Of a stretch of DNA of 64,000 nucleotides, positions 12,342-22,076 are shown in pieces. The DNA is taken from positions 434,001-498,000 of the forward strand of contig RCTD01000014.1 of NCBI GenBank assembly GCA_014898415.1. Reading direction: 5' to 3'. A model generated the notes under the pieces. The model was not told the DNA's origin. It worked only from the letters and a program-made list of their open reading frames with translations, and ran no database searches. Each line of letters begins with the position of its first letter. Position 1 is the first letter of the stretch. The stretch is from Stromatinia cepivora (lineage: Eukaryota > Ascomycota > Leotiomycetes > Helotiales > Sclerotiniaceae). Both the position numbers and the translations under genes were made by a program.

Positions 12342-12431
12342 TGTGTAAGTTCTTCTTGTGTAAGTTCTTTGTGTGTAAGTTCTTTGTGTGTAAGTTCTTT
12401 GTGTGTAAGTTCTTCTTGTGTAAATTCGAAG
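12342..12431. repeat. 15-bp minisatellite, about six copies
   Basis: Tandem units of the type TGTGTAAGTTCTTTG follow each other from 12342 to 12431 with few changes. The array lies just upstream of the bZIP start on the minus strand. Since 15 is a multiple of three and all units stay open, it would encode repeated ELTHK or ELTQE pentapeptides if translation began at 12475. Confidence 0.9.
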
Positions 12432-12475
12432 TTTATTGGGAAAATTGTTATTGAGGTTGAAGTTTGTCTATGCAA

Positions 12476-13319
12476 CGAAATTCGCGAAGAATATGAAAGT
12501 ATATATAATCAGTAATCAACTATGACTTTAGCAGCTTATAAAACCTTCAACCGCCGCATATTTCCGACCTCTAGGCAGCGGATTTAGCGCAGATTAAATT
12601 TATAGCCTTTCCATAGGCTATAGTAATCACATACTATAAAATTTTCAGCTTACATATCCGAGACGGCAACACAGAACACCCGTAGAAGAATCGATCAAAT
12701 TTTTAATGCCCGCCATTTCAGGGGTCTAAACGGGGTCTGACATCATTTTAACAGCTATTTTAGTCGGTGAGTGAGCAGTCACACAATCGCAAATAAATTC
12801 TTCGTGTTGCGAACACTCTCGGAAAATCAAACCTCTTAAGGAAGCAGTCACACTAAACGAACGCTTTTCAATTTACATGCATAAATGATGAAGCTTACCG
12901 TATCGGGTGCGTGCGCTTTTTATTCTGGGGGTCCACGTGTATGGGCCGTCTTCTATTGAGCTTGATGTTCTTTCGCTCTTCGTCTGCAGTGTCAGCGAGA
13001 ATTTGCACTTCTTATTGGATAACGAATCGAGTTGCTCTATTGGGTTTGATGCGTGGGATTTAAAGGTGCATGCATCGGCCTTTCCGCGTCGTTCAGACTT
13101 GATTACAAAGACGGATTTACAAATTGCTCTTTATATCCAGAGTAGTATCTGCAACTTGGATCCCACTGGTTAATTCAAGCCTCTTCAATACATTCCGCGG
13201 AGGCAGCGAATTTTATATTATTTGTAATCCAAATGTGTCTTGCGATTGAGGAGAAACCAAATACATATCATTGCGAGTATCTAATCAGAGAGGAGATCTA
13301 AGCCATCCCGCGCCACCAT
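12476..13319. other. intergenic, no gene seen
   Basis: Spacer upstream of the bZIP gene and downstream of the transcription-factor-domain gene. An 88-codon open frame on the plus strand (12907–13173) has no recognisable feature. Confidence 0.4.
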
Positions 13320-15455
13320 TTAAATCAAAATCCCCATATCGAGGTTGCTACTCAGAGCCATAATAGGTGGTGCAGACCCACCCTCTGTCTTTCCAGATGA
13401 CGATCCTAAATAAGTGAATAGAGTACCTTCCACTGTCTTCCATGTTTCGAGGCCAATGTCTTGTAACTCTATCATCGCGTTGGCTACATACCACGCTCTG
13501 CGATGTCTCTCTACATTCGAGCGCTCTCCTTGAAGTATAACACGAGCAAGCATCTCAATGGCTCTACCCCAATCACTAGTCATGTCAAGTAACCGATACT
13601 TGCAGGCTCGAAAATATTGTCCATGAAGTTGCGGGGTGGTATGAAATTCTTGCAAAGCCATTTGAAGGTAAATCAGAGATGCTAGTCGAAAACACTTCCA
13701 GATGATGCTGCGTCTCTCGTCTATCGCTTGCTCGGTCGGGTGAAGCCAACTCATTCCTATAGCTGCTGAGCAGATGCGATCACTGAAATCGTTCCATTGT
13801 TCTAGGGACGTTATCTTGGGCGCGGCATCTTTGATAATTGCAGTCGCTCTTTCTAGGCCATCAACCATCCTTATGAAGTCTGTGCAAAAGTCATTCTTCG
13901 CTTGCATCTTTGCAATTTCGTATTGGATCGTCGAGGCTCCAAGTGAGCTTGTTGTTGTCCACTCTTCGGTTACGTATTTATCATATATCGAGTATATTGG
14001 TCGGCTAATTTGTATATAGGCTCTACATAGGTCGAGACTGAAATTGAAGTCATTAAAAGTTCTTCGCGAACAGAGCCTAGACGGTACGGACTACAGTCCA
14101 AAAGTGAGCAGATTTTGATGCTTGGATTCACTTGAACCAATGAAATCCATTGTCATTTTTTCAAGCATTGAGACTTTAAATTGGGCTGTAGTCCGGACTA
14201 TTGGGTGCTCTGGGTTGGCAGCGATATCGCAGGTGCAACATACCTCTCAATCACAAGCTGCAAAGGCCTATTCTTAGAAAAGGCGACAAGACCTCCTCTA
14301 CATTTAACCATTTGGTCTAGTCCATTCATATGGATACTGAAGTCTTCAGGGAGCCCAGAAAGTAGCTACTCAGGCTATAAGAACATACACATGAGAACAA
14401 GATTGAGAGAACCCACCTCATGACTTGTGAAATTCGCAACAGCTCCAATACTTCCATCAGAAAGAGCTTGTGCGGGATCACTGAGCCTCTTATTGATGAC
14501 GCGCATACCCTCAGTTTTATGTTTAATAGCAATAGGTGGTTCTTGTTGGCCATGAAGTCGAGCCATGTGTTGGATACTAAATCCCATAATGACGTGAACG
14601 GGTTCGGGGTCAAGACAGGAAACTCGTGAAAATAGCCATCCGACTCGACCAAATTCTGTACCTGTCGTCTCTTTATCCATACACGATGCTGTTATCCAGC
14701 AATCTTTTCTTGTTACCGTTTGGTCCAATAATAGCGATAGGGAAAATCTTGTTGAAGGGGAGTGTAGTTGGAGGCTGGATAGCTTACAGTGATGGATTAG
14801 CCTTTGTATTTCTGGTCCTTCGCCAAGTTTTAATCTTGAGAATGGATCTACATTTGCGATTCCCGTCCTGCCCAGAGGAACAATTGTCTGGCTATGTTTG
14901 GAAACTTGGTCGGGCAGCGTGTTAAAATTTCGCGATAGTCTTTGGGCTTTTGTCTGGGTCGTTTTTGTCCGTAGGGCCTCACGAGCAGAACCTTCATCAG
15001 GCCCTCCATTATCAATATCTGATTCAACGCAATCTTCCGGATTTCTAGAGTTTGAGTGATGATAGGCAGTATCCTGCAAATCTCTACGTTTCAACATCCT
15101 TAGCCTCAGACTACACGAGTCTTTCTTCCGAAGCTCTCTAGCTTTCTTGGCATTTTGTAACTTTTTCTCTCGCCAAAACTCGCGCATAACATGGCTACGA
15201 GCTTCGGTTCTTGGACCTCGTCCATTCTTCACTTGGATGAAGGTAAATCCTGCAGCTTTGCTGTGGTTTAAATCCACTTCACATGGATCGAGAGATTTTT
15301 CAGTACCAGTGGAGGGTGATGATTCTACTCCGAGTGGTGATTAGCATCGGGTACCCTCATATCGTGAGTATATTGGTCAGCAAACTCAACATACTTTCCG
15401 AATTTGGTGATAGGACTTGAAATCGAGCCATTTTTTCAGGATTGACGCTAGACAT
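13320..15455 (-). CDS. fungal transcription-factor-domain protein
   Basis: Minus-strand exons: 15395–15455, 14417–15327, 14244–14365 and 13320–14037, 603 aa. Residues about 36–70 (AGFTFIQV, then RSHVMREFWREKK followed by a basic stretch) match the N-terminus of a family often annotated in filamentous fungi as tachykinin-family or C6-like transcription factors. The rest is the helical fungal-specific regulatory domain type, with IHMNGLDQMVKCRGGL around residues 340–356 and DLCRAYIQISRPIY after the last intron. No Zn2Cys6 cluster is present, so DNA binding is unproven. Intron 3 is 206 nt, long for this window, and holds an inverted repeat. It lies 2 kb from a broken UstYa-like gene and could be a cluster regulator, but this is only proximity. 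Confidence 0.75.
14087..14195. repeat. inverted repeat inside intron 3
   Basis: Left arm CGGACTACAGTCC at 14087–14099 and right arm GGGCTGTAGTCCG at 14183–14195 are inverted copies with one mismatch, about 80 nt apart. They lie inside the unusually long intron of the transcription-factor-domain gene. Confidence 0.7.
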
Positions 15456-17540
15456 AGGTTTCGATACTAGTGTGTCTGAATCTCTAGATCAGTGTACGGT
15501 TTCCAACCTAATTAGAACATCAGTGAATCTCTTAGCACAAAGTATAAAGTATTGGTAACACTATTTACTTCGAACCAGTATGTTTTTTACCAAGGGCAGT
15601 TATTCTTTTGGAAGTGCCTGTACTTTAGGATGGAATGCCTTGATGTGGCGACGGATATTTGCGAGAATGAGAATATTCATGGTGAGTGCTGCGTCCTAAC
15701 AAATTCGGGGTTGCTTTTCGGGGATTGGATGGATTTATAAGCATTACTTGCATATATGTTCTTGGTGATCTTGCCGTAAATAGAATTATGTCAGCTTGCT
15801 ACACGTGATGTGTGATAGCCGAGCGTCGGCGACGTATATATACTAGGCCTCAAAGCATTCTTCATCGTCCCAATTCACAGTTCAGAATCGAATAATCTTT
15901 CAGGCTTGGATGCTTCTCCATGGTCCAATTCAGATTTGATAATCAAATAGTCCTCTATTCATGCTTGGCCAGATACCTTGGATGCTTAGGATATTATATT
16001 GTCCATTGCGCGATAGATTTTCTAAGCTACAGGGGTGGGAGCCGATATGATGCTCTTGATAATTTGTTTTCTTTTTCTTTTTTTGAATGCAAGATTTTAT
16101 GAATGTTGGTATTTTAAAGATTGGAGTTTCAACCTTTCAAAAGTATTCTGATCCTTGATACAAAGGTCTACACAATGACTTTCACCTCTATTCGAATTCA
16201 TTACTCCTCTTTATCCATTCTTCCCTCAGCATTCGCGTTCCTCGCAAGCGAAGCCGAAGATAAACGGAGGCGATGAAAGACTTTCTCACAAACCATCTCT
16301 GTCTCCTGCATGCTTCTAAAATTGTCCCATTCCTGTACAGTAATGATTTCAAAAAGCATCTTATCCCCAACTGCAATCACCTTACCCACCAAAGAATGCG
16401 TGAAACAGAAAAGTTGCGATTGGCCTTTGATGGTGGTATTTTAAGCATTTGGTTTGCATAAGATCGTAAGTTTATCTACCATAAAGCATTTTCAATTTTG
16501 ATGTGCGTTCTCTTCTTGAATATTGGAAAAATGGTATAGGCCACAGGGCCTGTCGCCTATCACTCCCGAGCAAAGAGGATGTACTGGTACTACTCAGAAC
16601 AACGGTTGCTTCTACTGACAAAGATACGACATCTCCTTGTGTCACGATACTGTAGGCACCGGCGCAACCATCGGTGCGGGCTTATTCGTTGTTGGAGAAA
16701 CTTGACATGCACTTTGAATCAAGACCTATCAAAGCCTCCCAAATACGATAACACTCACATCCTTCCAAATTCCGTGACATTATCCCACCATGCCCTCTCT
16801 ATTAGTGCACCGTCTTTATAACAGGCGCCAACAGATGCTCTCTATCTTCTTAATCCATCATCTCCTCCAGTATTATCCCACCCACAATGTTCTACCTATC
16901 GCACGCAACGTTAGCACCCCCGATCTCAACACTCAAAAACTTCTGGAAATACTTTATCCTTTTCACTGTCCTTTCAAAATTCATAAAAGGTGTGACCGTT
17001 CCAGCCCTAGATTTTCCCCGGACACGGGTATTAATTAGCTCATAAGTCGGTTACATAGACGGCGAGATCGTATTCAGATTCCACGTCCTCTGGCTATACA
17101 CTTGTGCCGACCACACACACAGTATTGTCGGCGATCCCGTGGAATCATCTTGAGCTCACATTAGGAAGATTTAATGCAGGGTAGAATGGATCCGAGACAC
17201 CATCCGAGATTATACTATCCCCAGGAGTTGTGAGTTTCAATTCCCTGCAGCAAGTGATGAAGCTTAGACTTCTTCATTGAAGTGACTCTGTTATGTTTAT
17301 GATATCCCGGCTCGGGATATCACTGGAAGCCCAGGTATCGGAATGATAGCTGATCTTTCTGGGATAGGTCAAACTGAATGCAGTATCATTACCATCACGC
17401 ACAAATTACAGCAAGTTCTTTGTAAGGTCAATGAAACTTTTTGAATTTAAGTACTACTACATTTAGCATGGATGCTCCAGCTACACGCATCCAAGATCTC
17501 GTCACTTCCGACTTCCAGGTTCCTATCATTTCACAAGTTC
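15456..17540. other. 2 kb region without a convincing gene
   Basis: Both strands hold only short open frames. A minus-strand frame ending at 16201 (reaching to about 16440) has an evenly charged composition, and a plus-strand frame at 16890–17150 is open but for one stop. Neither matches a family I can name, and both could be remains of lost genes next to the degenerate island. Confidence 0.4.
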
Positions 17541-18202
17541 TCAAGGCATACCACACGAATGATAGTCCATGTGCAAAGGAGAGAGCCCAATCTCTGGAAA
17601 CCACTGATCTCTCAAACTCCGGGCACAATGCTCCATGTGTTCATTATCCAATGTAACATTATCACCATCCCTCCCCTTTTAAATCCCCTAACCGATTGCT
17701 CTAGAAAATACGCGCAATGGGCAAGGTAGAACTCCGCAGATGAATAGACCGTTGCGTGCTTGCCTAATCTTACTTCCTCTAAAGTCGTTGGTGTTTGCAG
17801 ACTCCGGTCAAGCCAGAAAGGATAATCGTGGTCGGAGAGATAGGCCTCGTGTAACTCAGAGTCGAAACATTCCGGTTGCAACCATGCTACGAGTATTACA
17901 TCGAAGACACATCCTTTGGCTCGTGCCCCATCACCGCTACCGCCACAGTCTTTCCAAACCATTCCCGTTTGTGACCCATGGTTATGGTTGCTTGCTCCAA
18001 TATATACTAGCTCAGCTTGCTGTAAGGTTTCAGGACACCGGCTGTTAGCATGCGATGTAGCCCCTCTTCCCATGGTAAGAACCATACTAAGAAGGACAAT
18101 GACTGCGACAAAGATGACGACATCATGATCGATGAATTCTTGAGATTCCTCTGTTGTCGAGGTTGGTTGGTAAGACCAGGAAAATCTTCTAAAAACGTTC
18201 AT
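17541..18202 (-). pseudogene. UstYa-related single-pass membrane protein, frameshifted
   Basis: Starts at ATG 18202 with a basic cytosolic N-terminus (MNVFRRFSW) and one membrane span (VVIFVAVIVLLSMVLTM). It continues with the motif block of a common ascomycete family: AKGCVFDVILVAWLQPECFD, then a first HC site (YLAHCAY, where the first His of HxxHC is Tyr). The frame ends early at 17612. In the next frame the expected second site (EHMEHCARSLRD) and a C-terminus follow to a TGA at 17541–17543. The break lies in a homopolymer-rich stretch around 17661–17680 and corresponds to one missing base. No intron of usable size fixes it. It is either a pseudogene or a base-calling error. The family is related in layout to UstYa/DUF3328; function unknown. 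Confidence 0.7.
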
Positions 18203-18720
18203 CCTGAGAGCCTGTTTGAAATCTGATAGTAACACGAAATGAATCCAAACAAGAAATTGAAGTGCGACAAGAGGGCGTAGCAGTCCAAAGTGCGAACAAA
18301 GGCAGATCAAACCGTTCTTCGGTTAAGTCTTTCGGCAAAGCTAGGTACGAGGTATTTTCTCCAGGCAAGTCATCTAACATCATCCAGCAAACACTTGTCG
18401 TAGCCGAGCTGCATTATCTAGCTAGGTATGATAGAGTCCTATGTCACACTAGGAAACTGGATGGCCGGGGTGTAGGTTCAAGTGATCTCGCACCTGCAAC
18501 TACAAGGGTCATGCAGCATGCAGTAGTGAAAGATGCTTGATTCTTGACAGCAGTGGGGTAGAAACTAACTTAAATTTCTCTCCCCCACTCGAATTGAACA
18601 AAAGCTCTCCGATGCAGCGTCTTCATCCGATCCAACTTCCGATGAGCGGAAACCAGTCATCTCTCCTCTCCTGATAAAACTGTGGGAAGAAAATGAAAAT
18701 AATCGAAAGCAGTGTTGACT

Positions 18721-19763
18721 ATGTTCGGGAGAACAAAGTTGCCAGTATTGTCAGAGCTTGCTGGCCTCTCACTGAGAAACAGACTTCTCGAGAACGACAA
18801 CGATGAAGTAATTGAGACAGAGGTCCATTGCAAATGCTGTCACAAATCTTCTGTTTCATTTCTAAAGGAAATGATCATCCTAATCTTGATATCATCTTCT
18901 TTATTCGGGATTTTTATGATTTTCCTTGGATTGAGAACCGTCCCAAAAGCCGGTATGATGAAAGCGACGGAGCCTATATACTGTGAGTCTACAACTCTTA
19001 GATGTGGAGGGCCAAGCAGAGCACTAATACACCACCTAGCACCAGGCAATCAGTTGGTTGAGTACAAATTGAAACGATTCTATCGGAGTCGTGGAGATGA
19101 TTTATCACCATACCAAGGCTGGCCGGACGACGATAAAGACAGATTGTGGTTAGAAGCTTACAACCGTGAGTTGGGCTCCAAAACTGAGCTTCCAGCTTGC
19201 CATGGCCTGTTCTATGCTAACTTCTGCTTATCAGCGGGACTTTTCTCACATATCGATGCGGAATCAGCTGCGCTGTTAACAAGCAAGACATCCCGAGTGG
19301 CACAACCTGGACTAGAAGATCGATATATGGTTGTTTTGGATGTCTTTCATCAGTTACATTGCCTTGTGTGTATCCATTGGTCAAGACACCGAACCTTGAA
19401 ACTCACTGTAAGGACAGAATTTTGTGCGAGAAGCCTTTTATCCCGAGAGATACGGACGAAGCTTGTACTATCCAAACGGGACACTTAATTACTGTATATG
19501 GCGCCATATAGGTGAGAACCTCCCATAATTCATGGAGACATTTAATAACTTAACGTTTCGCAGATCACTGTATTGATCATGTCCGACAGTCGCTAATGTG
19601 CTCAGCAGACGTGGCTCCGATTCCTGTACAGTGGAACAATGAGACGAGGAGCATGAGACCACGAGTAGATAGCATGCATACATGCAAGAATTATGATAAG
19701 TTGAAGGAATGGGCAACTCGCAAGAAATGTGAGCGAGTTTCATGGATCTGCGAGAGTTATTGA
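18721..19763 (+). CDS. UstYa/DUF3328-family protein
   Basis: UstYa-type proteins are membrane-anchored oxidases of fungal cyclic-peptide and other secondary-metabolite clusters. Five exons: 18721–18982, 19040–19165, 19235–19365, 19418–19511 and 19564–19763, 270 aa. One membrane span follows a cytosolic N-terminus (IILILISSSLFGIFMIFLGL, about residues 55–75). The family blocks are present: SPGNQLVEYK after intron 1, LSPYQGWP, VVLDVFHQLHC with the first HxxHC, and RHIDHCIDHVRQSLMC with the second, followed by HTCKNYDKLKEWA near the end. Introns 1 and 2 (57 and 69 nt) contain no stop, so a simple ORF call would keep them; the family alignment and their GTGAGT donors argue for removal. No lesion is seen, unlike its neighbours. 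Confidence 0.85.
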
Positions 19764-20228
19764 GAAGGACGGAGCTCTTGCCATCGAGGATTTTCGAGAG
19801 GCGAAAAGCGCGGGAACCATTAAGGTTAATGATTCAGAATGCAATGCAATTTAAATAATCATAAATCCGTAGATAACATACATGTTTTGAAAATGCGCTT
19901 AGCTTAGGGAGTACGTTGGGGGGTTCCTTTCTAGAATCTCCTAAGTCAATACATTGGTTTGATTCCTTTTCGGTTCAACGGGCAATAAACCATATGTACC
20001 TTGTAACTCTGAGGTCAATTAGAGAAACGTATTGAGCATTTGACCGTACTGATATGAGTCCACTCCGACATAGCATTTAGTGCAGGGACTCCAGCCCCTC
20101 ATGTATATAGAGTCCTCCCCAGTGATGATTTTCAACGCAAATTCGACGTGTTCCAAACACTTTTCGAAGAATCGCACATCATACATCTTTAGTAAAACAT
20201 ATTGAGTTCTCGACAGTGTAAAATTAAA
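19764..20228. other. intergenic, possible promoter of the short secreted ORF
   Basis: AT-rich spacer with a TATATAGAG element near 20105 about 125 nt before the ATG at 20229. No gene is seen. Confidence 0.35.
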
Positions 20229-20428
20229 ATGCGGTCACTCGGATTGTTTCTTTTGGGAGGTATCTTTACATTATCCTTTGCAAGGCACAGAGATTTCTTA
20301 TGGTATCTTTTCCCAGAAGCGTTTTGAGTCTTTCTCTGCTAACCTTGTTAAGGATGAGACATCAGATGGTTGGAAGCGCTGCCTCGAGATATACGGAACA
20401 GAATCTTGGAAAAAGGCGATTGAAATGA
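20229..20428 (+). CDS. short ORF with signal-peptide-like start
   Basis: ATG at 20229 opens a hydrophobic leader MRSLGLFLLGGIFTLSFA typical of a secreted protein. Unspliced, the frame stops after 32 residues. With an intron at 20303–20352 (GTATCT donor, GCTAAC branch, AAG acceptor) it encodes 49 residues ending in a basic KRRLK. I do not recognise a family and cannot confirm the splice. It lies 465 bp downstream of the UstYa gene, so a peptide precursor is conceivable, but no repeated core or internal Kex2-spaced repeat is visible. It may equally be the first exon of a longer, unrecognised or broken gene. Confidence 0.3.
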
Positions 20429-20658
20429 GGTCTTATCAACCTCGAATCATCATTTTAGCCACGCAATCGAAAGAAGTCAAGAGCGAGAGCGATCTAATCG
20501 TCAGCACTTGTGATTTTTCACAAGAATGATGGTGACGTGGGCGGATTAGAACTTGACGGGAAAGTAAGACTCTTGCGTGAACTATTCTGCCGTTATTATT
20601 GAAATCAAACCTCTGATCTCAAGCTCATTGTTTTGTTTTGTTTTGTTTTGTTAGAAGT

Positions 20659-21447
20659 ATGTTTGTGATAAGAATGCTAATATATTGCGTCGAAGCAATC
20701 GTCTTTACAGCGAGAGAGTTCCAACTTTTGGCACAGTTTGAGTTGGGATATGGCCAGATTCCAGCTGTTCGACTCCCGAGGCTCGAGTTATCTGCCTTCT
20801 CAACTGCCTATACATATTTCGATCGGGGAAATAGGTGCAGTTCTCTTTCGACTTTCAATACTCTAGCATGGGTCTTCACATTTCATTCGATGTTGTTGTG
20901 GACACATCTTATCTACGTCAACGAACACAGTTATGATTATCAAGACGAGTTTTTGCGAGTATTTGTCGTCTTTCTTGTCGCTCTCAGGGACTGCTTCACT
21001 GTTATACTTTGCTATCAAGCTCTGCCAATCCCCCCAATGCAAGAGAAACTGTGAAATTTCAATTGTCTTGCCATCTTCGTCTTAGCAGGCCTTTTATTCT
21101 TCTGTGTGGCAGCTCGAGAAGACGAGATACTTAAGAGTCCAACCGACACAAGAGATACATTTGTTCTTATTTGGAACATTTCTGTAACGGCCGTCTTGCT
21201 ACTATATCATAGCTTATTCATAGGAAGTCTACGTGCAGCGCTCCAATGGCAACGACAGTATCCAAGAGGTCAAGAGTTCAATAGAACCAAGTCATTAATG
21301 TACGCATCAAGTGCAATAATAGACGCTATACTTATTTTTGCAGCTATTGACTTGCTCCTTTTGATATCGTGGATTCAAGCAGATGAGTATGGAAGAGATA
21401 TCCTATCAAAGACTTGGCCGTACCGCTGGTTCTTGGTGAATGAATGA
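20659..21447 (+). pseudogene. multi-pass membrane protein interrupted by in-frame TGA
   Basis: One continuous frame encodes about 260 residues with at least five hydrophobic segments (for example TLAWVFTFHSMLLWTHLIYV and FVVFLVALRDCFTVILCY before the stop, and CLAIFVLAGLLFFCVAA and SAIIDAILIFAAIDLLLLIS after it). It is cut by a single TGA at 21052–21054. The reading frame is identical on both sides and hydrophobic character resumes at once. The only GT–AG pair nearby would give an intron of 35 or 38 nt, neither of which keeps the frame. The family is not recognised. Its N-terminal exon is uncertain: a good acceptor precedes 20653. It sits directly upstream of the ABC transporter remnant on the same strand. 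Confidence 0.55.
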
Positions 21448-22076
21448 CAGACGATTATTTTCCTTGCTGATATCGCAACCATCAGGTACCATACATGAGC
21501 ATGGGTTGTCGAGCTAAGTATCCCTTGATTGAAGGAGCTCAAGGTGATCTGTGTGGTACGAACATGTATTCAAATGAGAGGATACAAATACAGGCGTGAG
21601 GAAAGAAAGTAAAATGACAAAATGGGTGGATTACCAGATTGATGATTTCGAATGTGTTTTCTTATCAGTAGTTGGATCATAATGTATGAAATGTACCTAT
21701 AGAAGGTTTTCGTATTATGAAGTTGACCTGTTAGATAAGGCGCTGCCCCATAGAAACGACCCCTGGAAACGTCCGGCGGATCCATTCGAACATAAGCTTT
21801 GATCTTCAGATAGCTTGATAACTCGTTTTGGAACGGGACTGGGTATCGATAACTTATGTTCTGCCTGCGTTTTTTAATTTGGTTCTACCATACGCGCAGA
21901 ACTCCTTCATATCCAGTTGCAACTTTTGGGTGGCTTGGAGTTGACCTATCACCGAGGAATTTACACATGGCCCTCCGGTCACATTGCTAAATAACTTCTT
22001 CTACGTAAAAACTTTCACAGCAATCGTTTCTACTTCCCATTGATTCACTCGGAACTGACAGAACTATCACTAGTGA
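21448..22076. other. intergenic, no gene seen
   Basis: Spacer between the interrupted membrane protein and the ABC transporter; presumably the former ABC promoter. Confidence 0.4.

Noticed and set aside
12342..12431. CRISPR-like array
   Set aside because: Units are contiguous 15-mers without spacers, in a eukaryotic genome; a minisatellite.
16560..16720. Possible remnant of a secreted enzyme or permease (GTTQNNGCFY and GTGATIGAGLFVVG in different frames)
   Set aside because: The matches are short, in different frames and interrupted by stops; too weak to name a family.
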